A stretch of 64,000 nucleotides of DNA from Plasmodium brasilianum (lineage: Eukaryota > Apicomplexa > Aconoidasida > Haemosporida > Plasmodiidae): NCBI RefSeq assembly GCF_023973825.1, contig NC_090119.1, forward strand, positions 124,001 to 188,000. The letters are read 5' to 3'. Below, one piece after another: positions 11,426 to 20,785 of the stretch (positions within the stretch are counted from its first letter, which is position 1; the number at the start of each line of letters is the position of its first letter). Position numbers and translations under genes: made by a program. The notes under the pieces were generated by a model. It worked only from the letters and a program-made list of their open reading frames with translations. It did not search any database and was not told the DNA's origin.

Positions 11426-14400
11426 TTAGCTGCTTTGGTCCTCTTGAAATTTACTAGGGTTGAGGGTTATGCATTTGGTTATGTCATTGGTCTTATAAAT
11501 GCCAATCATCCTATCACAAAGTTCGAACATTTGATTCCTCAAAGAAATTACAATGAACTGAGCATCATTCGTTTTTGTTTTTATGTAATGTGAAATTATT
11601 GAGACATTCTTAAAATCAAGAGCTGCATCTATTTCATCCATAAAATAAATAGGATTTGGTTTAAAATAGTGAAGAGCAAAAACTAGAGCTAATGAGCTTA
11701 GAGTTTTTTCTCCACCTGACAAATTTTGTATATGCTTCCAACTTTTTTTAGGTGGTCTAACAGAAAATAATATTCCTTCATTAAATATTTCAGAGGAGTC
11801 AATAATTTCTAATTCTGCATCTCCACCTATTGCTATCATCTGATACATCTCTTTTAATTTGGATGAAATGATATTGAATGCAACTAGGAATTCTTCTCTC
11901 CTTTTATTACATAAACTATCATATACTTTTTTAATTTTATCTTTTTCTTTTTTAGATTTTTTAACATCCTTTCTTCTTTTTTTATAATCATATAGTTTTA
12001 TATTATAGTCTTGAAAAATTTTTAAGTTTGGTGCTTTTTTTTCTAGTATATGTATTTTATTTTCAAGTTTTGTTTCAATTTCTTTTTTATTTAGTACTTC
12101 TAGTTCTTCATCTTTTATATTAACATAATCATATTTATTATCTATTTCTTGGAATTCTTGGTTTTCATCATACATATCTTCAAGCTCCTTTAGTTCATTA
12201 TCTTCGTCATCATCTTCTTTCCTTTTCTTCTCCTTCCTGTTCTTCCCCTTTTTATTCATATTCTTACTCTTATTCTTATTCTTATTCTTATTTTTTCGAT
12301 TTTTCTCATTTTTCCTCTTTTTTTGTTTGTGCGGGTCCTTTGTCTCATCGCTGTGATATATTCTTCTCTTTTTTCCCTCTTCTGAGTTTGTTAAGCACAT
12401 TATTTCGTGGCCACCCTCACTTGGTTTGAGTTTTTCTTTACTACCTTCTCCCCCTTCGCACTTTTCTTTCTCCTTTTGTTCCTCATCTCCCGTGCTTTCC
12501 TCATCTGCATCCTTATCTTCCGCTTTTTCATCATCGTCCTCCTCTTCTTCATCATCGTCCTCCTCATCTTCATCATCATCCTCCGCTTCTTCATCATCGT
12601 CCTCCTCATCTTCATCATCATCCTCCGCTTCTTCATCATCGTCCTCCTCTTCTTCATCATTATCTTCTTGTTCATCTTCGTCCTTATCCGAGTGTGGACT
12701 GTCAGCCCTTTGGCTCGCTGCCCCACCCGCATGGACGTTTTTGCCATTTTTCACGTGGGAGAGCATATTTTCTCGTATAATTTTGTCAGATTGTTGTATG
12801 AGGTCCATATACTCATCAATCTTGGACTGGTAATATTTCCTTTTATCCTTAAACTCTTCGATTTCTTTTTGAGTGTGCTTTATTTTGTAAACAATATCGA
12901 CATTTTCTAAATCTTTTTTAGAAATATTTTCATCAATGATTTGTTTCTTTTTTTGATTTTCTTCAATTTTCTTTTGCATATCGTTTAGTTGTTTTGATAA
13001 TTCTTCTACTTCTTCATATATGGTACATCCTTTAGTTTCAACATGTTTTAGTTCATTTTCAAGCTCTTTTTCATTATTTTCATATTCAACAATTTCTTCA
13101 GTAAATTTAATAATATCTTTTTCTCCTTTTTCTAAATTAGCTAGTGCATTCACTTCATCATTATTATATTTTTGTAATTCATCTTTCATAATATTTAATT
13201 GTCTTTCTGCATTGATATATTTATTTTTAAGATTTTTTTTTTTTTCTCCTCCAACATTTTGTAGCTGTTCGTAGTATTTTTTTACTTTATTTTCTTGAGC
13301 TTTTAGAATAATTTCAATTTTACTTTTTTCATTATTTTTTTCTTCAATTAATTCTTTTAAAGCATTTAACTCATTTTCTTCTTCTTTCGTTAGTTGAGGT
13401 ACCTCTGAATTTTGCAATTGTTCATCTATATCTTGGAGTTGTTTTTTGCAATTGTCTATTCTCTTTTTTGTTATTTCGAGTTTGCATTCATTATCTTCAA
13501 TAAACGAGTTTAAATCTTTGATATCATTTTGTAATATACTTTTTTGTGTTTTCAATTCATCCATATTCTTATTCAGTTCTTTTACAGTTTTTTCCACTTT
13601 CAGCAAATCTGATTCATCGTATTCACTCGTTTTAATTCCAATTCCGGTACTACTATTACTATTACTACCATGATTGGAAGCACTATGCCTATTTTCTCTT
13701 CCACTTTTTAAATGTTTGCTTAACCCTCCTCCACAGATCCTACCATCGTTTTCTATTAATTCCCCATTAAGTGTTACTACTCTTTTTTTGTGGGAGTACC
13801 CTATAACATGTGCTTCATCTAGACTATTTGCTAGTAGGGTCTCTTTTAAGGCAAAATAAAAACAAATTTTATATTTCTCATTTTTAAATTTTATAAAATC
13901 GATTAGTCTATGTACATTTGGAAGCAGAGGTGTATAATTCTCTTCATTCTTGAGCATCGTTTGCATTAAATTTTTTTCTAAAATGGATAGCGACAGAACG
14001 TTTACTCTTCCTAAGTTATGCTTCCTAATTTCTTCAAATAAAAGAACAGCATCATTTGGATTTTCTACAATAACAAAATCGGAGCAATTGTTTCCTGCTA
14101 TTAGAAAGGCTTTTTCATATTTTTTATCTATATACCCTAGGTCTCCTAACATACCATGTATATTTTTAATTTTTGTTTTTTTCAAATTATAGATAAACTC
14201 ATGTAGCTTATTTGTTGTTTTATCTGTGACTACTTCTTTTTTTATTGTTTCATATGTAACTTGTTCTTTTATAAGAGTAGAATTTAATTTTTCTATTTTT
14301 TTTTTCAGTTCATCTATTTGTATTTCTTTATATTTCACCATTTTTTTTTTCTCATCTTCTAATTTTAACATGTGCTTTGATTGGATATCTTTCTCTTTTA

Positions 14401-16114
14401 ACTCGTTTAAAATTTTGCTTTGTAAATATTTCAAATTTTCGATATGTGTTAAGTATTCTTTTTGTTTCTTTTCTATGATATTACATTTGTTTGTACATTC
14501 AGATGTACTTTTAATCAAATTATCATAATAATTTTGTAGAGGAGCTAACTTCTTTTCCTCAATAGAATATATGGTATTAATTTTATCTGTGTCTTGTTTT
14601 ATATCTTCATTATATTTTTCTAATTCTTCTTCACATTTTTCTAATTCTTGTTCTAATTTTGGTAGTTTATTTTTTTTTATTTCGTTTGATTCTTTTTGTT
14701 TTTCTTGTATTATTTTTTTATATAATGGTATTTTCTTTTCTTTTAGTTCCTCCCTTTTAACATACAGATTTTGCATTTTTTCAACGATAACTATTAACTC
14801 TTTTTTAATATTTTCATCATGAGTAGTTAACTTTTTAAATTCATTATCAGCTTTATTCTTCTTTTTAATAATTTCTTCTTCTTCATTTTCTAATTTTGAT
14901 AAAGCAATATTCATATTTTTTCTTTCTTCTAATAACTCTTTATATTCCTTATTATGATTATCTCTTTTTTCTATATATCCATGTAATTCATTTTCTTTGT
15001 TTACCATTAGTTTAGCTAGCTCATACTGTTCTTTTTTATAAATTAGTATATGCAATTTATATGTATATTTTTGTAAATCCATATAATATTTTGCTTCTTT
15101 TTTTGGTGTAACCAATTCCTTTAATTCGTTATATACATGTTTTAATCTATTCACCCTTTCATGATAAACTTCTTCAAACTTTTCTAATTTTTCAAAATTT
15201 TCGTTGATACTTTCAATATATTCATTTGTTCCTATTATGTCTTCCAGGTATTCAAGAAGCCCTTCATCATTTTTATTGCCTTTTGGGTTCATTTGAGCGA
15301 TTTGCTCTACTTCCCCTTGTAATATTAAAAATCGATTGTTGTTCAGATCAATTCCCTTTTTGTATAACAGATCCACCACTTCCTTTTGATTTACAACCTT
15401 GTCGTTTATTCTGTACTTAGACTGATTGTCGATCGTGGCTTCTCTACTGATGATGAAATTTTCACTCTCACTTTCAGCGCTATTATCACTTTCGTGTGTA
15501 CTCTTTTCAAGGGGGCCTAACGTGTTATCCTGACTATCTTTAAGTCCCTTTTTACTTTCCAGGTGATGTTGTTCCCCCTGTTGATGCTGCTCCCCCAGTT
15601 GATGCTGCTCCCCCAGTTGATGCTGCTCCCCCAGTTGATGCTGCTCCTCCGCCCCTTCTTCCTCATCCCGAATCGTCTTAAAATAAATGGAAACCTTCGT
15701 GTATTCATTATTCATCGAGTATTTGGAGTTATGTATGAGATCACATAGCCTGTTTTGCCTTATCTTTTTTGCTCTTCTACCAAATACAAAAAGCATAGCA
15801 TCAATGATATTGCTTTTACCACTACCATTAGGACCTACTATACAACTAAATTTTTTATAAAAAGGACCTATTACCTTTACACCTGAATAACTTTTAAAAT
15901 TTTCTAAAACTAGTTTTTCAATTATTATTCTTTTCCTATTTTTCATTGTATTATCTATACACAGCAAATCTTCCTCCCCTACTTTACTATTCACTTTACA
16001 CAATGTGCTTTCCTTATCTTCTGCATTTACGATACTCAGAATTTTTGAATTACTTTCTTTGCCGTCCTCCTCACTCAGGTAAATGTTCCCACTCACCTTT
16101 TCGTCATCCCGCAT
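11426..16114 (-). CDS. SMC4: Structural maintenance of chromosomes protein 4 (condensin SMC4)
   Basis: This is the SMC4 ATPase of condensin, which pairs with SMC2 to compact and segregate mitotic chromosomes. It is a single exon of 1,562 codons from ATG 16114; the open frame extends a little further upstream but without another ATG. The N-terminal head reads LENFKSYSGVKVIGPF, then Walker A GPNGSGKSN (about residue 92), then the SMC4-type MLFVFGRRAKKIRQ. Long coiled coils flank a hinge at about residues 650-800 (GMLGDLGYIDKKYEKAFLIA). The C-terminal head carries the ABC signature LSGGEKTLSSLALVFAL (about 1460) and Walker B YFMDEIDAALD (about 1490). Two lineage-type insertions are visible: a Q/H/L/G/E repeat in the N-terminal head (15560-15645), and an Asp/Glu then Lys-rich block at about residues 1125-1300 in the second coiled coil. 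Confidence 0.95.
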   Translation of the reverse strand: MRDDEKVSGNIYLSEEDGKESNSKILSIVNAEDKESTLCKVNSKVGEEDLLCIDNTMKNRKRIIIEKLVLENFKSYSGVKVIGPFYKKFSCIVGPNGSGKSNIIDAMLFVFGRRAKKIRQNRLCDLIHNSKYSMNNEYTKVSIYFKTIRDEEEGAEEQHQLGEQHQLGEQHQLGEQHQQGEQHHLESKKGLKDSQDNTLGPLEKSTHESDNSAESESENFIISREATIDNQSKYRINDKVVNQKEVVDLLYKKGIDLNNNRFLILQGEVEQIAQMNPKGNKNDEGLLEYLEDIIGTNEYIESINENFEKLEKFEEVYHERVNRLKHVYNELKELVTPKKEAKYYMDLQKYTYKLHILIYKKEQYELAKLMVNKENELHGYIEKRDNHNKEYKELLEERKNMNIALSKLENEEEEIIKKKNKADNEFKKLTTHDENIKKELIVIVEKMQNLYVKREELKEKKIPLYKKIIQEKQKESNEIKKNKLPKLEQELEKCEEELEKYNEDIKQDTDKINTIYSIEEKKLAPLQNYYDNLIKSTSECTNKCNIIEKKQKEYLTHIENLKYLQSKILNELKEKDIQSKHMLKLEDEKKKMVKYKEIQIDELKKKIEKLNSTLIKEQVTYETIKKEVVTDKTTNKLHEFIYNLKKTKIKNIHGMLGDLGYIDKKYEKAFLIAGNNCSDFVIVENPNDAVLLFEEIRKHNLGRVNVLSLSILEKNLMQTMLKNEENYTPLLPNVHRLIDFIKFKNEKYKICFYFALKETLLANSLDEAHVIGYSHKKRVVTLNGELIENDGRICGGGLSKHLKSGRENRHSASNHGSNSNSSTGIGIKTSEYDESDLLKVEKTVKELNKNMDELKTQKSILQNDIKDLNSFIEDNECKLEITKKRIDNCKKQLQDIDEQLQNSEVPQLTKEEENELNALKELIEEKNNEKSKIEIILKAQENKVKKYYEQLQNVGGEKKKNLKNKYINAERQLNIMKDELQKYNNDEVNALANLEKGEKDIIKFTEEIVEYENNEKELENELKHVETKGCTIYEEVEELSKQLNDMQKKIEENQKKKQIIDENISKKDLENVDIVYKIKHTQKEIEEFKDKRKYYQSKIDEYMDLIQQSDKIIRENMLSHVKNGKNVHAGGAASQRADSPHSDKDEDEQEDNDEEEEDDDEEAEDDDEDEEDDDEEAEDDDEDEEDDDEEEEDDDEKAEDKDADEESTGDEEQKEKEKCEGGEGSKEKLKPSEGGHEIMCLTNSEEGKKRRIYHSDETKDPHKQKKRKNEKNRKNKNKNKNKSKNMNKKGKNRKEKKRKEDDDEDNELKELEDMYDENQEFQEIDNKYDYVNIKDEELEVLNKKEIETKLENKIHILEKKAPNLKIFQDYNIKLYDYKKRRKDVKKSKKEKDKIKKVYDSLCNKRREEFLVAFNIISSKLKEMYQMIAIGGDAELEIIDSSEIFNEGILFSVRPPKKSWKHIQNLSGGEKTLSSLALVFALHYFKPNPIYFMDEIDAALDFKNVSIISHYIKTKTNDAQFIVISLRNQMFELCDRMIGIYKTNDITKCITLNPSKFQEDQSS
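12480..12690 (-). repeat. Acidic codon repeat within SMC4 coiled coil
   Basis: Imperfect tandem GAT/GAA units encoding DDDEEAEDDDEDEE-type blocks. All six frames stay open across it, which produces antisense Ser-rich and Phe-rich phantom frames. Confidence 0.85.
15560..15645 (-). repeat. 18-bp repeat (QHQLGE) in the SMC4 N-terminal head
   Basis: About five in-frame copies of an 18-bp unit coding for a Gln-His-Gln-Leu-Gly-Glu motif. It sits between conserved head strands, where a surface loop is expected. Confidence 0.9.
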
Positions 16115-16299
16115 TCTGCAAAGGTGCCTTTGACCTTGTTGAGTCAAGCGCGCGTATACGCGTGCGTTAACTGTTATGTGTGCACTACGCGAATATTTCT
16201 GCGTGTATATTTAACGCTTTTACGAACTTTTTAAGCTGATGGGCAATGTACTGTACTATGTTGAATTTGTGTATTAATTTGCACATTTACTCGTGTTTG

Positions 16300-16450
16300 C
16301 ATTTGTGTCTATATTTGTTTTTGCATTTGTGTCAATATTTGTTTTTGTATTTGTGTAAATATTTGTTTTGTATTTGTGTAAATATTTGTTTTGTATTTGT
16401 GTAAATATTTGTTTTGTATTTGTGTAAATATTTGTTTTATATTTCTGTCT
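16300..16450. repeat. 22-bp minisatellite upstream of SMC4
   Basis: Successive copies of a GTATTTGTGTAAATATTTGTTTT-like unit about 190-340 bp upstream of the SMC4 start codon, in the promoter/5' UTR region. Confidence 0.85.
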
Positions 16451-16672
16451 ATGTTTGCGTTTGTGTTTGTATTTTTTTTTTTTTTTTTTTTAGAGCTTCA
16501 CCTCTTAGCTTCTTATCTTCCCCCTTCACTATTTGGCTTTTTATTTTTGATTCCTCTTATTTTGTCAATATTTTAATTTCCTTTCTTCTTTGACCATTTT
16601 CATTTCCCCTGTTCTTCCTTCCAGTTTGAAAGAGATGCGCGTAAAAGCATGCGCATTCGCACAAGGGATGCA

Positions 16673-16709
<37 letters not shown>

Positions 16710-17459
16710 GTGTGTGTGTATTAGTGTGTATTAGTGTGTATTAGTGTGTACAAGTATGTATAATTGTGTATAAGTGTGTGTAAGTGTGTATAAGTGTGTA
16801 CATATGCATATGCACGCGCTCATATATTACGTTTCCTTAATAATTCGAAAAATCGAGCCAACTTTTATTTTATTCACCTCATGATGTTCATAAATTTTAT
16901 AATTATTATTGTACCTTTGATACTTTATTAATTTTTTCGATGTCTTGGTTGATTTTTCAAAAGTCTCTATGTAGTATATTGCCTCCCATGCAGCAATATT
17001 TTATTTATTCTTTTTTAATACTATAGATATAAAGCAAAATAAGAGGGGGGAACGTGAGAAAAAATGGAAAAGGCGCGAAAAAGGTGTGGAATAGGAATGC
17101 AAAAAAATGTGGAAAAAGAAAAAATAGGAAAAGAGTGCCAAAAGATTTAAAGAATAACAGAAAAACAAATTAAACAAAAATGGTATGTGTATTTACATAT
17201 GTACATGAAAAATACAAATAGGAAAATATTTAAGCATAAATATTTTCAAGTAAAAATTATTTTCACTAATGTCAGCAGCTAATTCAAAGGAAAAAAAAAA
17301 AAAAATATATATACATGCACTCATATATTTACTTGTATATATACGTATATATGTACATATATGCGAGTATAAAGAAATAAAAAAAATACAATGGTTGACA
17401 GAGTGTGTTGCACTGCACTGTTATACTTTTAAAGTAGCTACAACTGCTTTAATATTTTC

Positions 17460-17810
17460 ATCGTATTCCTTTTTCAAAATTGTCATATATTCCTTTTGCA
17501 AAATTGTTATGTATTCCTTTTGCAAAATTGTTATGTATTCCTTTTGCAAAATTGTTATGTATTCCTTTTGCAAAATTGTTATGTATCCTTTTGCAAAATT
17601 GTTATGTATTCCTTTTGCAAAATTGTTATGTATTCCTTTTGCAAAATTGTTATGTATTCCTTTTGCAAAATTGTTATGTATTCCTTTTGCAAAATTGTTA
17701 TGTATCCTTTTGCAAAATTGTTATGTATTCCTTTTGCAAAATTGTTATGTATTCCTTTTGCAAAATTGTTATGTATTCCTTTTGCAAAATTGTTATGTAT
17801 TCCTTTTTTC
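17460..17810. repeat. 24-bp minisatellite (TGCAAAATTGTTATGTATTCCTTT) with two 23-bp units
   Basis: About 14 copies of a 24-bp unit, nearly identical. Two units (near 17581 and 17700, 119 bp apart) lack one T (TATCC instead of TATTCC), suggesting that a four-long-plus-one-short block was duplicated. Read on the minus strand, full units encode KEYITILQ; the short units introduce a stop. Confidence 0.93.
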
Positions 17811-18084
17811 TTAAAAAATGTATTAAGGTATTTTCTCTGTGTGTGCTTTGTATTTCTAATGTTTCAAACTTTTGCAGTTTTGTATAAAAAAAAAAATGTT
17901 CTTTATGTACTTGTGAAGGAATAATACCTGTCAAATTTTTCAGTATTCTTTTTCCTTTTTTCGAACTTTTGAAGTTTTATCTCTTTATATTTTTTTTTTT
18001 TTTTTTAACAAGAAACTTGGCAGAACGAAGAAGTTGAAATATTAACAGAGGGCGTTATGAAAGCGTTCATTCTTTTGTTTTATT

Positions 18085-18185
18085 CCTTTTTTTGTTTTAT
18101 TCCTTTTTTTGTTTTAACCCTTTTTTTGTTTTAACCCTTTTCTTGTTTTAACCCTTTTTTTGTTTTAACCCTTTTTTTGTTTATT
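18085..18185. repeat. CCTTTTTTTGTTTTAA minisatellite
   Basis: Seven or so imperfect 16-17-bp units, T-rich on the plus strand, in the SMC4-SNAP interval. Confidence 0.85.
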
Positions 18186-19264
18186 TGTTCTTTTTTTTCT
18201 TTTTTTTGAATATTTCGAATTTAAGCATTGTGCATGTCTAAAGTGTACTAAAAGAGCAAACAGTTTAAATAACAGGTTTTGCTTTGTTCTTGCCTAGTAC
18301 ATATACTTTTTAACGTGCGTGCATGCATATCTACATGGGCATATATTGCTCATACATATACCTACTATCGCTCCCTTTTTAAATATTTTAACAAAGTTAC
18401 ATTTTCGCCAATTTTTAGTTATAATGTGTTAAAATATTTTTGGATTATTTTTTTTTTTTTTCATTTTTTCATTTTGATTTGTGACAGAGCGGTGAAAAGG
18501 TGTAGTACATAAATATTTAGTTCAAGAATAAAAAATTAAAATTTGACAAGAATAAGTGGGAAAAGAAAAATAGGTGGTATTTGCAGTTACGTAGTTATTC
18601 AGTTATGCATTTCTTAGGTTTTACATATTTGCAGCTTTGCTTTTTTTTTTTTTTTTTTTTTTATTATTTTACTTTTTTAAGATGATCAACTTTATGCTTA
18701 TGTTGTAAGATGTTCCTTTCAAAAAATGAAGTTTGTAACGATATTTCACTATTTTTTTTTTTTTTTTGTAGTTTGTTTTTTATCCATTTTTTTACATTAT
18801 ATTTTATGATTAGCACAGTAAAATGGACCTAATTTTATTTCATTTTATTCTATTCTGCTTTACTTTACTTCATTTTTTTTTTTTTTTTTTTTTTCCCTCT
18901 CTCTTTTGTATCACATTATAGCATCTTCTTTGCCTTAATAGTCCTTTTAAATAAAAAATTTTTTTGGTTACAACTGTTCAGAATAATGCGCACGAAATTT
19001 ATTTTACATGTGTCATTATGCTTAACAAAAACTGAAATAACAGCTTTTGTTAACTCTGTTTTACATTATAACAAGTCTATAATTATTTTGGCTATACCAT
19101 ACATATATTTTGCTATCTTTTCGTATTTTTCTTTTTTCTTTTTTTGTACTTATAACAGTCGTTTAGAATTTTGCTAACGTTCCACGGACGTATTTGCAAT
19201 GTGCACCAAGTTATTTAACAAACAGGAGGGCATATTAAGCGCGTAAAAATGGGTATACATGTGT

Positions 19265-19395
19265 ATGTGTAGTAAATGTGTATGTGTATATGTATGTAAA
19301 TGTGTATGTGTATTTGTATGTAAATGTGTATGTGTATTTGTATGTAAATGTGTATGTGTATTTGTATGTAAATGTGTATGTGTATTTGTATGTAA
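19265..19395. repeat. 20-bp TGTAAATGTGTATGTGTATT minisatellite
   Basis: Five to six copies of a 20-bp unit built from TGTATG-like hexamers. It opens frames on both strands that are not genes. Confidence 0.9.
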
Positions 19396-19869
19396 ATATA
19401 TATATATATTCGAAGCAGTAAACATATTTACTTTCATTCTGACAGTTTGACTGGGGGCATTTCCCAAAAGGGAAGTCCGCTTAACATACCTGTGTGACAA
19501 GCTGATGAAGTTTCAAACACGTAAAGGTGGGAAGTAGGGAAGGGGAGAATATATAGAACAAAAAATAAAATAAAAAGTAAAATAAAATAAAGACTACTAA
19601 AATGGTTCCCATATATTATGTATATGCATATATATACATAAATATGTATATACCAAATGTTTTAACTCCAAATTTGAGAAAAAAGGGCAAAAATAATAAT
19701 ATATCCGTTGGTCGAACATTGGTAAAGCATTGGTACCATGTAAGCACATGAGTATATATATTTGTATGCATTCTTATGTATACTTGTTATTATGCTATAT
19801 GCACTTATGGACCTTTTAAAAAAAAATTGCTAACCTGACAAAGAACAAAAAAGCATACACAACAAAAAA

Positions 19870-20015
19870 TAAAATGAAATGAAATAAAATAAAATGAAAT
19901 GAAATGAAATGAAATAAAATAAAATGAAATGAAATGAAATAAAATGAAATAAAATGAAATAAAATGAAATAAAGTGAAATAAAATAAAATGATATAAAAT
20001 AAAATGAAATAAAAT
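19870..20015. repeat. AAATG/AAATA pentamer field
   Basis: Mixed runs of ATAAA and ATGAA pentamers over about 150 bp. Confidence 0.9.
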
Positions 20016-20337
20016 AAAGGGGTAAACACTGTTATTTAAAAAAAAAGGCGAAAGAGCTTGATCAGATAAAAAAAAAAAAAAAAAAAAAAAATTAGTCATA
20101 TAATTAATAAAATCACCACAAAAATGATTAATACGTAAAAAGCAACGAACAAAGAAAAAAAAAAGAAAAAAAGAAAAAGAAAAAGAGAAAAAAAAAAGTG
20201 TTATATGTGTAAATTCATATGCTATTCTTTATATAGCAAAAAAGAGAATAATGAGAAGTTATTACAATGCAAAATTACAATAAAATATGTAACTGATTCT
20301 AAATATAATAAGGTCCTGCTAATATTATGTATACATA

Positions 20338-20435
20338 AGTACATACATACATACATACATACATACATACATACATACATACATACATACATACATACAT
20401 ACATACATACATACATACATACATACATACATACA

Positions 20436-20469
<34 letters not shown>

Positions 20470-20593
20470 CATACATACATACATACATACATACATACAT
20501 ACATACATACATACATACATACATACATACATACATACATACATACATACATACATACATACATACATACATACATACATACATACATACATA
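20338..20593. repeat. (ACAT)n microsatellite, about 64 copies
   Basis: A tetranucleotide run of about 256 bp with a single interruption near 20461-20468. It lies about 190 bp upstream of the alpha-SNAP start codon, in its probable promoter or 5' UTR. Every frame is open through it, which explains the Tyr/Ile/His/Thr phantom proteins. Confidence 0.97.
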
Positions 20594-20785
20594 GTTTTAT
20601 GACTTGAAGGTTTAACAATTTTTCGTGTTTCATCGGTCATCCCTTCTCCACGATATTATACGTACGTTCAAATGTTTATGTATGTATGCTCATATGTGCT
20701 CACATTTTTATGGTAAATGTATATGCGTGAATGCTTTGTCAAGTTTTAATGTTGATGTTTTAAAAATATTTAATAAAAAGCAATA

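Larger units (their letters stand above)
16827..19233 (-). other. Candidate multi-exon gene fragments, coiled-coil-like, unknown
   Basis: Several short segments on the minus strand are open, purine-rich and bounded by splice-like GT/AG sites. One at 19233-19179 begins [19 protein letters not shown] segment at 19130-19098 contains KYEKIAKYMY and joins in frame to one from 19055 reading ELTKAVISVFVKHNDTCK. A segment near 18750-18672 can be read SEISLQTSFFERNILQ. A segment at 17868-17427 reads FETLEIQSTHRENTLIHFL, then KEYITILQ repeats, then DENIKAVVATLK. A possible last exon, up to the stop at 16827, contains KLIKYQRYNNNYKIYEHH. Not all phases connect, two repeat units carry frame-breaking deletions, and some acceptors are poor. 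The plus strand is also open at 18986-19177. I treat this as a possible gene or decayed gene rather than a finished model. Confidence 0.3.
16115..20785. other. Long intergenic region between SMC4 (-) and alpha-SNAP (+), repeat-rich, with possible hidden exons
   Basis: A 4.7-kb divergent region that must hold both promoters. It carries GTGTAAATATTTGTTTT-type repeats (about 16300-16450), TGTATG and GTGTATTA arrays (16676-16800), a 24-bp minisatellite (17460-17810), CCTTTTTTTGTTTTAA copies (18085-18185), a 20-bp TGTAAATGTGTATGTGTATT array (19265-19395), an AAATG/AAATA pentamer field (19870-20015) and an (ACAT)n tract (20338-20593). Between the repeats are short, less biased islands that look coding on the minus strand (16827-19233; described separately). 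Confidence 0.7.

Noticed and set aside
12400..12910. Plus-strand Ser-rich and Phe/Ile-rich frames and a second minus frame over SMC4
   Set aside because: Shadows of the acidic repeat in SMC4; the SMC4 frame is continuous and has the conserved motifs.
16115..16147. SMC4 start 11 codons upstream of ATG 16114
   Set aside because: The upstream frame begins with TTG, not ATG, and adds no conserved sequence.
17269..17814. Plus-strand frames of 135-181 codons over the 24-bp minisatellite
   Set aside because: Composition is that of the antisense of the repeat, with frame changes at the 23-bp units and no conserved flank on this strand.
18986..19177. Plus-strand ATG frame of 63 codons with a hydrophobic middle
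   Set aside because: T-rich coding strand and a TM-like run typical of antisense to Lys-rich exons; the minus strand gives a better exon series here, though I could not exclude this one fully.
19430..19520. Plus- and minus-strand open stretches around the less biased segment near 19440-19510
   Set aside because: All frames are open because of local G+C; none has a usable acceptor and donor in a matching phase.
20205..20640. Open frames of 100-130 codons on both strands (Thr-Tyr-Ile-His or Met-Tyr-Val-Cys repeats)
   Set aside because: They are translations of the (ACAT)n microsatellite, open in every frame because the repeat contains no stop.
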